From G965222335 sp965222335 (GTDB lineage Bacteria > Pseudomonadota > Gammaproteobacteria > Pseudomonadales > Halieaceae): a DNA stretch of 64,000 nucleotides. Made by a program: the position numbers and the translations under genes. Below the pieces are notes generated by a model. The model did not search any database. It saw nothing but the letters and a program-made list of their open reading frames with translations, and had not been told where the DNA came from. Of this stretch, positions 16,191-23,729 are shown one piece after another (within the stretch, counting starts at the first letter, position 1; each line of letters starts with the position of its first letter). Location: assembly GCA_965222335.1 (NCBI GenBank), contig OZ244944.1:1550001-1614000 (forward strand), written 5' to 3'.

Positions 16191-17389
16191 CAGGCGATCA
16201 CTCCCTTCTCACGCAGGCTGGCGACCTCTGCCTCACTGTAGCCCAGCACCTGGTTGAATACCTCATCGGTATGCTGGCCCAGCAACGGTGCCGGGGTGAA
16301 TTCCTCGGCGCCGGAACGGGACAGCTTGATCGGGTTGCCCGGCCCCCGGGTGCTGGCGCCGCCGGGATGCTTCAGGTCAATCACCATGTTGCGGTGCAGG
16401 ACCTGGGGATCCGACAGGGCCTGGCTGAACTTGTTGACCGGGGCGCAGGGGATGCGCTTGGCCTCGAGCTGCGCCAGCCAGTGGTCGCAGGTGTTGGTGC
16501 CCAGGATTTCCTCCAGGCGGCTGTTGATCATGTCGCGCGCTGCCCAGCGACCAGGCTGCCCGTCCAGGACCGGATCATCGAATTCCGGACACTCCACCAC
16601 CTGCTTGAGGTTCTGCCAGAAGTTATCGGTAATCACCGCGATCACGATAAAACCGTCGGCACAGCGGAAAGTGTTGTAGGGCACGTGTACAAAGTGGGAG
16701 TTGCCTATCGGGTGGGGGTCCTCTCCCGACAGGAAGTACATGGTCGCCATATAGTTGAGCAGGGATATCTGGCAATCCAGCATCGAGATGTCCACGTGCT
16801 GGCCCACGCCGCTGCGCTCGCGCTCAAAGAGGGCGGAGAGGATGCCCATCACGCCGAACATGCCGCCGCCGAGATCCCCAATCGGGATGCCCGCCCGCAC
16901 CGGGTGTTCGGGATCGGTGCCGGTGATGGACATGCCGCCGCCGGTGGCCTGGGCCACCTGATCGAAGGCCGGCCGGTTGTGCCCCGGGCCGTCAGAGCCG
17001 AAGCCGGTCACCGTACAGGTGATGATGCGCGGGTTATGCTGACTCAGGGTGTCGAAGTCAATGCCCAGGCGCTCGGCCACGCCAGCCCCGAAATTACTGA
17101 GCACCACATCGGATTTCTCTACCAGCTTGTAGAACTCTGCCTTCCCCGCCTCGCTTTTGAGATCGATGGCGACGCTCTTCTTGTTGCGGTTCAGGGTGAT
17201 AAAGTAGGCGCCCATTCCCTCCAGGGAGTTGTCCGGGTCCGTGGCCAGCAGCTTGCGCGTGCCCTCACCGTGCAGGGGCTCGACCTTGATCGTCTCCGCA
17301 CCGAGGTCCGCGAGAATCATCCCGCCATAGGGGCCTGACAGCATGTGGGTCAGGTCCAGTATGCGCACGCCGCTTAATGTCTTGTTCAT
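16190..17389 (-). CDS. CaiB/BaiF family (class III) CoA-transferase
   Basis: A 399-residue class III CoA-transferase, family-normal length, starting MNKTLSGVRILDLTHMLSGP at the ATG at 17389 behind AAAGGT. The catalytic Asp region of this family is seen as FDQVAQATGGGMSITG. Such enzymes move CoA between acids without free energy loss. It is first in the operon with the lyase, HyuA and HyuB, so it probably activates the acid the lyase then cleaves. The frame stays open for 46 further codons across the promoter region; those are excluded. Confidence 0.9.
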   Translation of the reverse strand: MNKTLSGVRILDLTHMLSGPYGGMILADLGAETIKVEPLHGEGTRKLLATDPDNSLEGMGAYFITLNRNKKSVAIDLKSEAGKAEFYKLVEKSDVVLSNFGAGVAERLGIDFDTLSQHNPRIITCTVTGFGSDGPGHNRPAFDQVAQATGGGMSITGTDPEHPVRAGIPIGDLGGGMFGVMGILSALFERERSGVGQHVDISMLDCQISLLNYMATMYFLSGEDPHPIGNSHFVHVPYNTFRCADGFIVIAVITDNFWQNLKQVVECPEFDDPVLDGQPGRWAARDMINSRLEEILGTNTCDHWLAQLEAKRIPCAPVNKFSQALSDPQVLHRNMVIDLKHPGGASTRGPGNPIKLSRSGAEEFTPAPLLGQHTDEVFNQVLGYSEAEVASLREKGVIA

Positions 17390-17471
17390 GATGCTTGCAA
17401 CCTTTCTGGCGCCGCCCGGGGTCTGCACCCCTGACAAAGACGCGTCACTCAGTATTAGACTCGATCCATAA

Positions 17472-17500
17472 GTTATACTATTGTTATGTATATATATCAA
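17472..17500 (-). promoter_or_regulatory. Promoter of the CoA-transferase/lyase/hyuAB operon with overlapping operator-like dyad
   Basis: On the minus strand TTGATA (17500-17495), 17 bases, TATAAC (17477-17472). A near-palindrome TTGTTATGTATATATATCAA (17481-17500, 16 of 20 positions symmetric) covers the -35 and spacer, well placed for repression by the divergent GntR/UTRA regulator. Confidence 0.5.
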
Positions 17501-17580
17501 TATAAACACAACTGCGAAAGCTGACACGGATCACCATCCATGACAGGCTGCTTCGTCCCGGGCGCAAGGGCGCCCCTGCG

Positions 17581-17631
17581 GAATACGCCTGTATTCAGAA
17601 GTGCCTTAATCCATTATCATTATGTGAATGG
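17581..17631. promoter_or_regulatory. Two inverted repeats upstream of the GntR gene
   Basis: GAATAC-GCCT-GTATTC (17581-17596) is a perfect six-pair dyad. CCATT...CAT-T-ATG...AATGG (17611-17631) is a 21-base imperfect palindrome. Both lie between the divergent operon promoter and the regulator start at 17699; either could be an operator. The rest of the 17390-17698 gap holds no gene. Confidence 0.35.
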
Positions 17632-17698
17632 ATCATTTCGGCGACGGACGGCCCCGGCGGCCAAATCCGCCACCCCAGGCCAACAGGATAATTGTTGA

Positions 17699-18475
17699 AT
17701 GACGCCCATCGATTCGCTGTTCAGTTCCCGGGTCAAGGAGGGCCTGTCCAAGGACTCGCCCACCCCCCTGTATCACCAACTCTTTGATCTGCTGCGCAGC
17801 ATGATCCTTGACGGCACGCTGTCCCGCGACGATCGCATGCCCTCGGATGAACAGCTGGCGCGGGCCTTTGATGTGTCGCGGATTACCGCCAAGCGCGCCA
17901 TGGACGAGCTGGCCGCGGCCAAGCTGGTCAAGAGACAGCGCGGCAAGGGCACCCACGTCATCTTCGATTACAAGCCGCCGCCGGTACAGGAGCCCCTGGT
18001 CGGCATGCTGCAGGAAATCGAATCCCTGGTGCGCAGTTCCACCGCCAGGGTACTGACCTGTGAGATGCTCAAGCCCCCGGCACACATTCGCGAGGAGCTG
18101 GGTCTGCAGGCAGACGAGACTGCACTGCGCCTGATTCGCACCCGCCAGCGCAAAGGGCTGACTTTCGGTTACTACGCCAGCTGGACCAAGGGAGTGGCGC
18201 TTCCCAAACGACCGTCCGTGTTTGTAAAAACCCCGCGCCTCACCTACTTCAAACAACAGGGCCTTGAGGTCAGCTACGCCACCCAGGTCATCACCGCCGT
18301 GGCCGCAACACCCGAGGTCGCGGATGCCCTGTCGATCAAGGAAGGCAGTCCCCTGCTGAGCCTGACCCGGCGCTGTTACGACCAGGAAGGCAGTCAGCGG
18401 CAGTTACGCGACTATCTCAACGTTCTCTACAATCCCGAGCTGTTCCAGTACCAGATGGACCTCAGCATCGACTGA
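17699..18475 (+). CDS. GntR family regulator with UTRA domain (HutC type)
   Basis: A 258-residue transcription factor. Residues ~22-92 form the winged helix (PLYHQLFDLLRSMILDG, then LARAFDVSRITAKRAMDEL as the recognition helix). Residues ~110-250 match the UTRA ligand-binding fold of the HutC subfamily. It is divergent from the four-gene operon and probably its local repressor, released by a pathway intermediate. HutC-type sites tend toward GT-N-TA-N-AC, and close relatives of that core occur in both minus-strand promoters of this island. Confidence 0.9.
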   Translation: MTPIDSLFSSRVKEGLSKDSPTPLYHQLFDLLRSMILDGTLSRDDRMPSDEQLARAFDVSRITAKRAMDELAAAKLVKRQRGKGTHVIFDYKPPPVQEPLVGMLQEIESLVRSSTARVLTCEMLKPPAHIREELGLQADETALRLIRTRQRKGLTFGYYASWTKGVALPKRPSVFVKTPRLTYFKQQGLEVSYATQVITAVAATPEVADALSIKEGSPLLSLTRRCYDQEGSQRQLRDYLNVLYNPELFQYQMDLSID

Positions 18476-18497
18476 GCCCCCTCTTCCATTGGCACAA

Positions 18498-18521
18498 CCC
18501 TGCCCCAGAGCGGGGGCAGGG
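18498..18521. terminator. Hairpin between convergent GntR and TonB-receptor genes
   Basis: CCCTGCCCC, loop AGAGCG, GGGGCAGGG: a nine-pair stem between two converging genes, without a T run on either side. Likely a bidirectional stop or transcript end. Confidence 0.45.
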
Positions 18522-18534
18522 CCTGCCGGCACTA

Positions 18535-21042
18535 TCAGAAGCTGTACTGCACATCCACGCCGTAGGTGCGCAGCGCCGACGGGTGATTGAAGCTACCACC
18601 GAACTCCGGCGCCGGAATCACCTCCTGCAGGTACTCTTCATCGGTGATGTTGCGACCCCAGGCGGTGATCGTCCAGGATGCACCTTCCAGCCCCACCCGC
18701 AGGTTCAGAGTGTCATAGGCATCGCGCTGGGACCGGGAAAAGTCCTGGTTGAAGCCGGGGCCGAAGAAGGCATTCCAGATCGTTGGGGTCTGCTCACCCT
18801 GCAGGGTGTGGAACCAGGTGTCACCCACATACTGCCAGTCCAGGCGCGCCACCAGGTCCATCGCGCCGCTCACCGGGTACACCAGCTGGGCGCCCAGGTT
18901 GCCGGTGACTTCCGGCGCCTGCGGCACCTCATTGCCCTCGGAGGCAGGACGATTGCGGTTCTCCTCGATCTCGGAGTCCAGCAGACCCACGCCGCCGTAG
19001 AAGCTCAGGTTATCCGTCAGCAGCAGGCTGAAATCCGCCTCCATACCCTGGATGTACATTTCCTCGATCGTGGTCACGGCCCGCAGCAGGCCGAAGGGTC
19101 CGGCAAAGAACTCGAAGAACTGGTTGTCTTCCACCTCGGTGCGGAATACTGCCGCGTTCAGGCGCAGGCGGCGATCCCACCACTCGGACTTGAGCCCGAA
19201 CTCGAGGTTGGTGGAGACCTCTTTGTCGTAGTCATCCGGTACCCGCAGATTGGCGTTGACCGCTTCACCCGGGCCACCCTGGCCGGCGTTGAACCAGAAC
19301 CCGAGCAAGTCCTGGGTGCCCACGGAGTTAAAGCCGCCACTGCGGAAGCCCACGCCGTAGCTAGCGAACAGGTTGATGGTGTCGGTCGCCTGGTAGCTCA
19401 GGGTCACCTTCGGCTGCAGCTGGCTGAAGCTGCGGTCACGATCCGCGATGCCGTTCGGGTTGTTGTCCAGGGCCGGGTTGATCTTGCCCGGAAGATTGAC
19501 GTTCAGGCCGGAGGCGTTGACGTTGGGCACCTGGTTACTGACCTCACGCTCCTCGCGGTCGTAGCGCAGCGCCACGGCAAGCTCGGTGCGATCACCCAGG
19601 TCAAATTCCAGCTGGCCATAGATTGCCTGCACGCTGGTATCAAAATCGTCCCAGAACAGCAGGTCAGTAGGGTTCGGACCGGTCGGTGCAACGTAGGGCT
19701 GGCGCGAGAAGCCCAGGCCCTGGTCGGCGCCGTAGGCAACCACTACCTCACGCTCGATCTCGGCAAAGTAGACCCCGGCAATCCAGCGCATGGACTGGTC
19801 CGACGGCGACACCAGACGCGCGTCGAAGCTGAGATCCTTCTGGTTGCGCTCCTGGTACTGGTAACCGTCACAGCTGGTCGCGGTGTAAGGACCGTACACG
19901 CCCTGGAAATCATTCTCCGGACCGGGGGGCAGCACACCGAATGGCTGGAAGGCGGGACCAAACAGGTCCGGACGGGTGAAACTGTTCAGTGTGGCGCGGT
20001 CGTTCTGGCAGGAGGGCGTTACCTCATAGCCATAAAACGTCGCGCTGGTGCCGTCGGAGAGAAGGTACTCGTCCAGGTCGTTGTAGGCGACGCTGGCCAC
20101 CAGATCGGCGAAGCCCAGGTTCCAGTCGGCCTTGAGCGCAAGATCCATGGTTTCCTGCTCATTTTCACCGGGCACGTTAAAGGTGAAATTCAGGTCCGCT
20201 TCGTTGACGTCCTGGAAAAACGTCGGGCTGCCAAACACGGCCTCGAACTGGGGAATGGCAAAGGTGGCATTGAAGTTGATCGCGCCGCCCTCCACCTTGG
20301 AGTAGCCACCGCGGAAGTCCAGGGTAAGGTCTTCGTTGACATTCCAGATCAGGCGACCGCGACCGCTGCGGTCCTCCAGGTAATCCACGGCGTCATCTTC
20401 ACCGGTAAAAATATTCTCGTAAGAACCGTTGGTCTCGCGCGTGGCGAAGGAAAGGCGGCCGAGCAGGACGTCCTCGATAATCGGTCCACTGATCGTCCCG
20501 TTCACCTTGTAGCTGTCCTCGTTGCCGATGCCGCCACCGACCTTGGCCTCGACCTCGTTGCTGGGCTGCTTGGTGGTCACCAGGATGGCCCCGGCCACGG
20601 CGTTGCGGCCGTAAAGCGCGCCCTGCGGGCCTTTCAGCACCTCGATCTGCTGTACGTCGAACAGCTCCTCGTTAAAGCTGTTGGGGTTGGTGCTGAGGAT
20701 GCCGTCCACCACGTAAGCGAAGGTGGATTCAGCGTCGCGGGTGGAGACGATGCCGCGGATACTCAGCTGTGTGTCACCGACGTTGGCCGTGTTTACCAGG
20801 GTCACATTGGGTACCAGACCCACGTAATCATCCGCGCGTTCAACGCCGGCGCGCTGCAGGGTCTGCTCGTCAATCGCGGTAATGGAGATCGGCACTTCCT
20901 GCAGGTTTTCCGAGCGTTTACGCGCGGTCACCACCACTTCTTCTATCGCTACCGCAGTGGATTGCTGAGCCATGCCACCCTGGGCATACACCGAGGATGC
21001 GGTTGCCACGGACAGTGCCAACAGCTTGCGTGTTATTTTCAT
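18535..21042 (-). CDS. TonB-dependent outer-membrane receptor
   Basis: An 835-residue outer-membrane transporter. It has a signal peptide (cleavage near GGMAQQ), a TonB box region IEEVVVTARKR, a plug domain with PNVTLVNTANVGDTQLSIRG and VLKGPQGALYGRNAVAGAI, and a beta-barrel ending in VDVQYSF with a terminal aromatic. This is the type used by marine gammaproteobacteria for organic substrates as well as siderophores. Position downstream of the amidohydrolase gene suggests import of the pathway's substrate. No Fur-like box was seen before it. Confidence 0.92.
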   Translation of the reverse strand: MKITRKLLALSVATASSVYAQGGMAQQSTAVAIEEVVVTARKRSENLQEVPISITAIDEQTLQRAGVERADDYVGLVPNVTLVNTANVGDTQLSIRGIVSTRDAESTFAYVVDGILSTNPNSFNEELFDVQQIEVLKGPQGALYGRNAVAGAILVTTKQPSNEVEAKVGGGIGNEDSYKVNGTISGPIIEDVLLGRLSFATRETNGSYENIFTGEDDAVDYLEDRSGRGRLIWNVNEDLTLDFRGGYSKVEGGAINFNATFAIPQFEAVFGSPTFFQDVNEADLNFTFNVPGENEQETMDLALKADWNLGFADLVASVAYNDLDEYLLSDGTSATFYGYEVTPSCQNDRATLNSFTRPDLFGPAFQPFGVLPPGPENDFQGVYGPYTATSCDGYQYQERNQKDLSFDARLVSPSDQSMRWIAGVYFAEIEREVVVAYGADQGLGFSRQPYVAPTGPNPTDLLFWDDFDTSVQAIYGQLEFDLGDRTELAVALRYDREEREVSNQVPNVNASGLNVNLPGKINPALDNNPNGIADRDRSFSQLQPKVTLSYQATDTINLFASYGVGFRSGGFNSVGTQDLLGFWFNAGQGGPGEAVNANLRVPDDYDKEVSTNLEFGLKSEWWDRRLRLNAAVFRTEVEDNQFFEFFAGPFGLLRAVTTIEEMYIQGMEADFSLLLTDNLSFYGGVGLLDSEIEENRNRPASEGNEVPQAPEVTGNLGAQLVYPVSGAMDLVARLDWQYVGDTWFHTLQGEQTPTIWNAFFGPGFNQDFSRSQRDAYDTLNLRVGLEGASWTITAWGRNITDEEYLQEVIPAPEFGGSFNHPSALRTYGVDVQYSF

Positions 21043-21222
21043 CCCTACCTCTCCCTACTCGACGTCACGAATCGTTTCCGAGCAAACCAGCCCCCGGACT
21101 TTCTGTTTTTCGCAGTACTGCCCGTGAGGGCAGCGCGTACCGCGTTCCCGTTGATACTGTCGCTGACCGCGATCGGATTCAGGCAGCAGGCGGTTTATCG
21201 CCGGCCCTGGTGCTCCTGACGG

Positions 21223-21867
21223 TCAGGCGGCCGTGCGCGCCGCCAACGCGGCGATCACCTCGTCCACCGTGACCACTTCCGCATACTTCGCGTGCATGTC
21301 AGCGAGATTGGCGGCGTGCGCCTCACGGTTCCGGTCTCCCACCGCTTCCCGCGGCACGAGCACCGGGTAGTTGTGCTGCAGGCCATCCACCACGGTGGCG
21401 CGAACGCAGCCACTGGTCGTAAGGCCCACGACTGCCAGGGAGTCCACCCCGTCCCGCGCCAGGTCAGCCTTCAGGGTGGTGTCAAAAAATGCGCTGGCCC
21501 AGCGCTTCTCCAACAGAAGGTCCGCCTTCTCTCTCGGCAGACGGGGATCAATCTCCACCCAGGCCGAGTCCGGGGTCAGCACGTTAAGTGCCGGCAGCCG
21601 GTCGCGAAACACACTGGCCTCGGCGGGCGAGTGATAGACCACCGTGGTCAACACCACCGGCAGTTGCTGCTGGTGCCAGGCATCCATCAGCCGGCCCACC
21701 GCGGCGACCACCTCGGGGCAATCCACGCCCAGAGGACAGGCGGGATCGGTGAAGCCTCGCACCACATCCACCACAATCAACGCAGGCCGCTGGCCCAGTT
21801 GCTGCGCCCGACGGTCAAGATCCAAAAGCAGCCTCCCGGGGCATACGGCTGCGCACGCCAGCCCCAT
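21223..21867 (-). CDS. Isochorismatase-like cysteine hydrolase, N-carbamoylsarcosine amidase-like
   Basis: A 214-residue hydrolase with the catalytic triad D34 (VVDVVRGFTDP), K121 (EKRWASAF) and C154 (TTSGCVRAT). The TTSGCVRAT, PREAVGDR and MHAKYAEVV segments are those of N-carbamoylsarcosine amidases rather than plain isochorismatases. Such enzymes release CO2 and NH3 from N-carbamoyl acids, which is what HyuAB-type ring opening of a hydantoin would produce. It is transcribed toward the TonB receptor gene, with a 180-bp gap. Start ATG at 21867 with a weak AGAGA site. Confidence 0.85.
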   Translation of the reverse strand: MGLACAAVCPGRLLLDLDRRAQQLGQRPALIVVDVVRGFTDPACPLGVDCPEVVAAVGRLMDAWHQQQLPVVLTTVVYHSPAEASVFRDRLPALNVLTPDSAWVEIDPRLPREKADLLLEKRWASAFFDTTLKADLARDGVDSLAVVGLTTSGCVRATVVDGLQHNYPVLVPREAVGDRNREAHAANLADMHAKYAEVVTVDEVIAALAARTAA

Positions 21868-21886
21868 ATTTCTCTATTGACTTAAC

Positions 21887-21915
21887 TATATATCATTAGC
21901 TTGAATTAAATACAA
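21887..21915 (-). promoter_or_regulatory. Promoter of the amidase-like gene with shared operator-like motif
   Basis: Minus strand TTGTAT (21915-21910), 17 bases, TATATA (21892-21887). The overlapping plus-strand run TTGACTTAACTATATATCAT (21877-21896) agrees with the operator-like dyad at 17481-17500 at 13 of 20 positions, with the same TTG...TATATATCA frame. Confidence 0.45.
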
Positions 21916-22076
21916 ACCCCGCGGCGTTCTGCTCACAGATTGCGCCGCACCAACACCCGGGATGAGACCAGCGGACCGGACAGCTCAACCAGTACCGTGG
22001 CGGAACTCACTGCCGGCTACAGGGCTTTCGCCAACGCCAGGTGGAGGCCTGTCGCGACAGGGGTCATGGCCAACGC

Positions 22077-23729
22077 TCATGCGCTGGATCCACCCGCCGC
22101 AGGCTGCAATGACAGCAGCAGATCCTTGATCCCGTGGTGCACATCGCGATTCACGTTGAGCATGTTGGTCAGGGCCGCGCCCGTGACGCTGTCGCTGGCC
22201 GCCATGTCACCCACGCTGCGGTTGCCTCGGTCGTGATGCTGGTCATTGCGCGCCAGCCACTCCCCGACAAGCTCGCCCGCCGCCGCGCGCTCCAGGTCCG
22301 CGGAGATACGCAGGTAGGCCCCGATCGCGGCCGCCACAAAGTCTCGATGCTCCCGGTACAGCGCCTGCACCGGCGACTGCTCACTGTGCTGCTGGGTCAG
22401 CAGGTGTTCGCGGATATCCTTGAGAGTCTTGCTGCTGTAGGCCAGAGCCCGCGCCTCCCGGGTCAGGCGATCCAGCTGCGATGCCTGGGTCAATTGCAGC
22501 GGCTCCGCCTGTACATCGGCGGCAAATGCCAGCAGCTCCGATTCCCGCTCCTTGATCAGGCCGTAGCGCTGCTCCTCCGAAATCGCCTGTCTGACACTGT
22601 CGCGCAGGTCCGTCGCGAGGGGCGCGGGCAGGTCCAGGTCTGCCACCTGGAGACGAAAACCCTGAAGTGCCAGGGCGATGGCATCCAGGCGCATCGCCTG
22701 CAATACCCGGGTCATTGCCGCCAGTGCCGCCTCGGGCACTGCCGTGGGCACACCCTGCAGGCTCAGGGTGGCACCCTCGTGCGAACTGAAGCGTCGCCCC
22801 AGCCATGCCGACCAGGGTTTGAGAAGGGGCACGAACAACAGCAGACCCACCAGGTTAAACAGGCTGTGGAAGGCGACCAGGGTGTACAGGGGATCCTCCA
22901 GGGACAGCAGCCCCTGGATCCAGGGCAACAGCGGCAGCATTACCAGCAGGGCGAAGGTATCCACCACCACGTTGTAGGAAAAGTGCGCCAGGGCCAACTG
23001 TCGCTTGATCACACTGCCGCCGATGCTGCCAATCACGGTGGTACTGGTCGTACCCAGGTCCGCACCGACCACCAGCGCCGCGGCTGCCCCCAGGTCCAGT
23101 AGTCCACCGTGCAGGGCCGCCAGGGTAAGCATCATCACCGCAGAGCTGGACTGGATCAGGGCAGCCAGAAAAACCCCCGCCAGGAAATACACCAGCGTGG
23201 ACTGCCCCTGCAGCAAGCCGATATCCCAGCGCTGGGCCACCTGGCCCATGGCCTCCTTCATCAGATCCAGGCCCAGCAGTATCAGGCCAATGCCGAACAG
23301 TGCGGCACCCAGGGCCGCCCAGTGGCTGCGGCGCATTGGCAGGAGCTGTAGAAAACCGCCCAGGGCCATCGCCGGCAGGGCAAACTCCTGCAGGGAAAGC
23401 TTGAACCCCAGGGTAGCCACCATCCAGCCGGTGACCGTCGTCCCGAGGTTGGCCCCGAGCAGTACTCCCACCGCGTTGTACAGCGGCAGCACTGCGGCGC
23501 TGGCGAAGGCGAGCACCAGCAGGCTGACCAGGGAGCTGCTCTGCATGATCGCGGTGACCGCGACCCCGACCCCGATACTGCCCGCCGCGGAAGCCGTGGA
23601 CCGGGACAGCCAGCGCTGGAAGGTGCGGTGACCGAGGGCCCGGATACCCTGCTCCAGCGACCGCATGCCAAACAGGAACAGCACCAGCCCCATCGCTGCA
23701 CTGAACAGCAGCGGCAGGGATACGCTCAT
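22077..23729 (-). CDS. Na/Pi cotransporter family protein with PhoU-like C-terminal domain
   Basis: A 550-residue NptA-type carrier. The membrane half has the two inverted QSSS repeats (MQSSSLVSL and IQSSSAVMM), each followed by its GA(N/D)LGTT partner. Residues after ~330 are helical and PhoU-like. It should carry phosphate with sodium, in either direction. Its ATG overlaps the stop of the phosphorylase gene by four bases (ATGA), so phosphorylase and transporter are translated together. A second relative lies at 51580-53268. Confidence 0.9.
   Translation of the reverse strand: MSVSLPLLFSAAMGLVLFLFGMRSLEQGIRALGHRTFQRWLSRSTASAAGSIGVGVAVTAIMQSSSLVSLLVLAFASAAVLPLYNAVGVLLGANLGTTVTGWMVATLGFKLSLQEFALPAMALGGFLQLLPMRRSHWAALGAALFGIGLILLGLDLMKEAMGQVAQRWDIGLLQGQSTLVYFLAGVFLAALIQSSSAVMMLTLAALHGGLLDLGAAAALVVGADLGTTSTTVIGSIGGSVIKRQLALAHFSYNVVVDTFALLVMLPLLPWIQGLLSLEDPLYTLVAFHSLFNLVGLLLFVPLLKPWSAWLGRRFSSHEGATLSLQGVPTAVPEAALAAMTRVLQAMRLDAIALALQGFRLQVADLDLPAPLATDLRDSVRQAISEEQRYGLIKERESELLAFAADVQAEPLQLTQASQLDRLTREARALAYSSKTLKDIREHLLTQQHSEQSPVQALYREHRDFVAAAIGAYLRISADLERAAAGELVGEWLARNDQHHDRGNRSVGDMAASDSVTGAALTNMLNVNRDVHHGIKDLLLSLQPAAGGSSA

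Noticed and set aside
13860..16241. A 793-codon open frame opposite hyuA and the lyase gene
   Set aside because: His/Gly/Gln-rich translation typical of an antisense shadow; the minus-strand genes have clear motifs.
18583..21219. An 878-codon open frame opposite the TonB receptor
   Set aside because: Same antisense effect; no signal peptide, domain or ribosome site.
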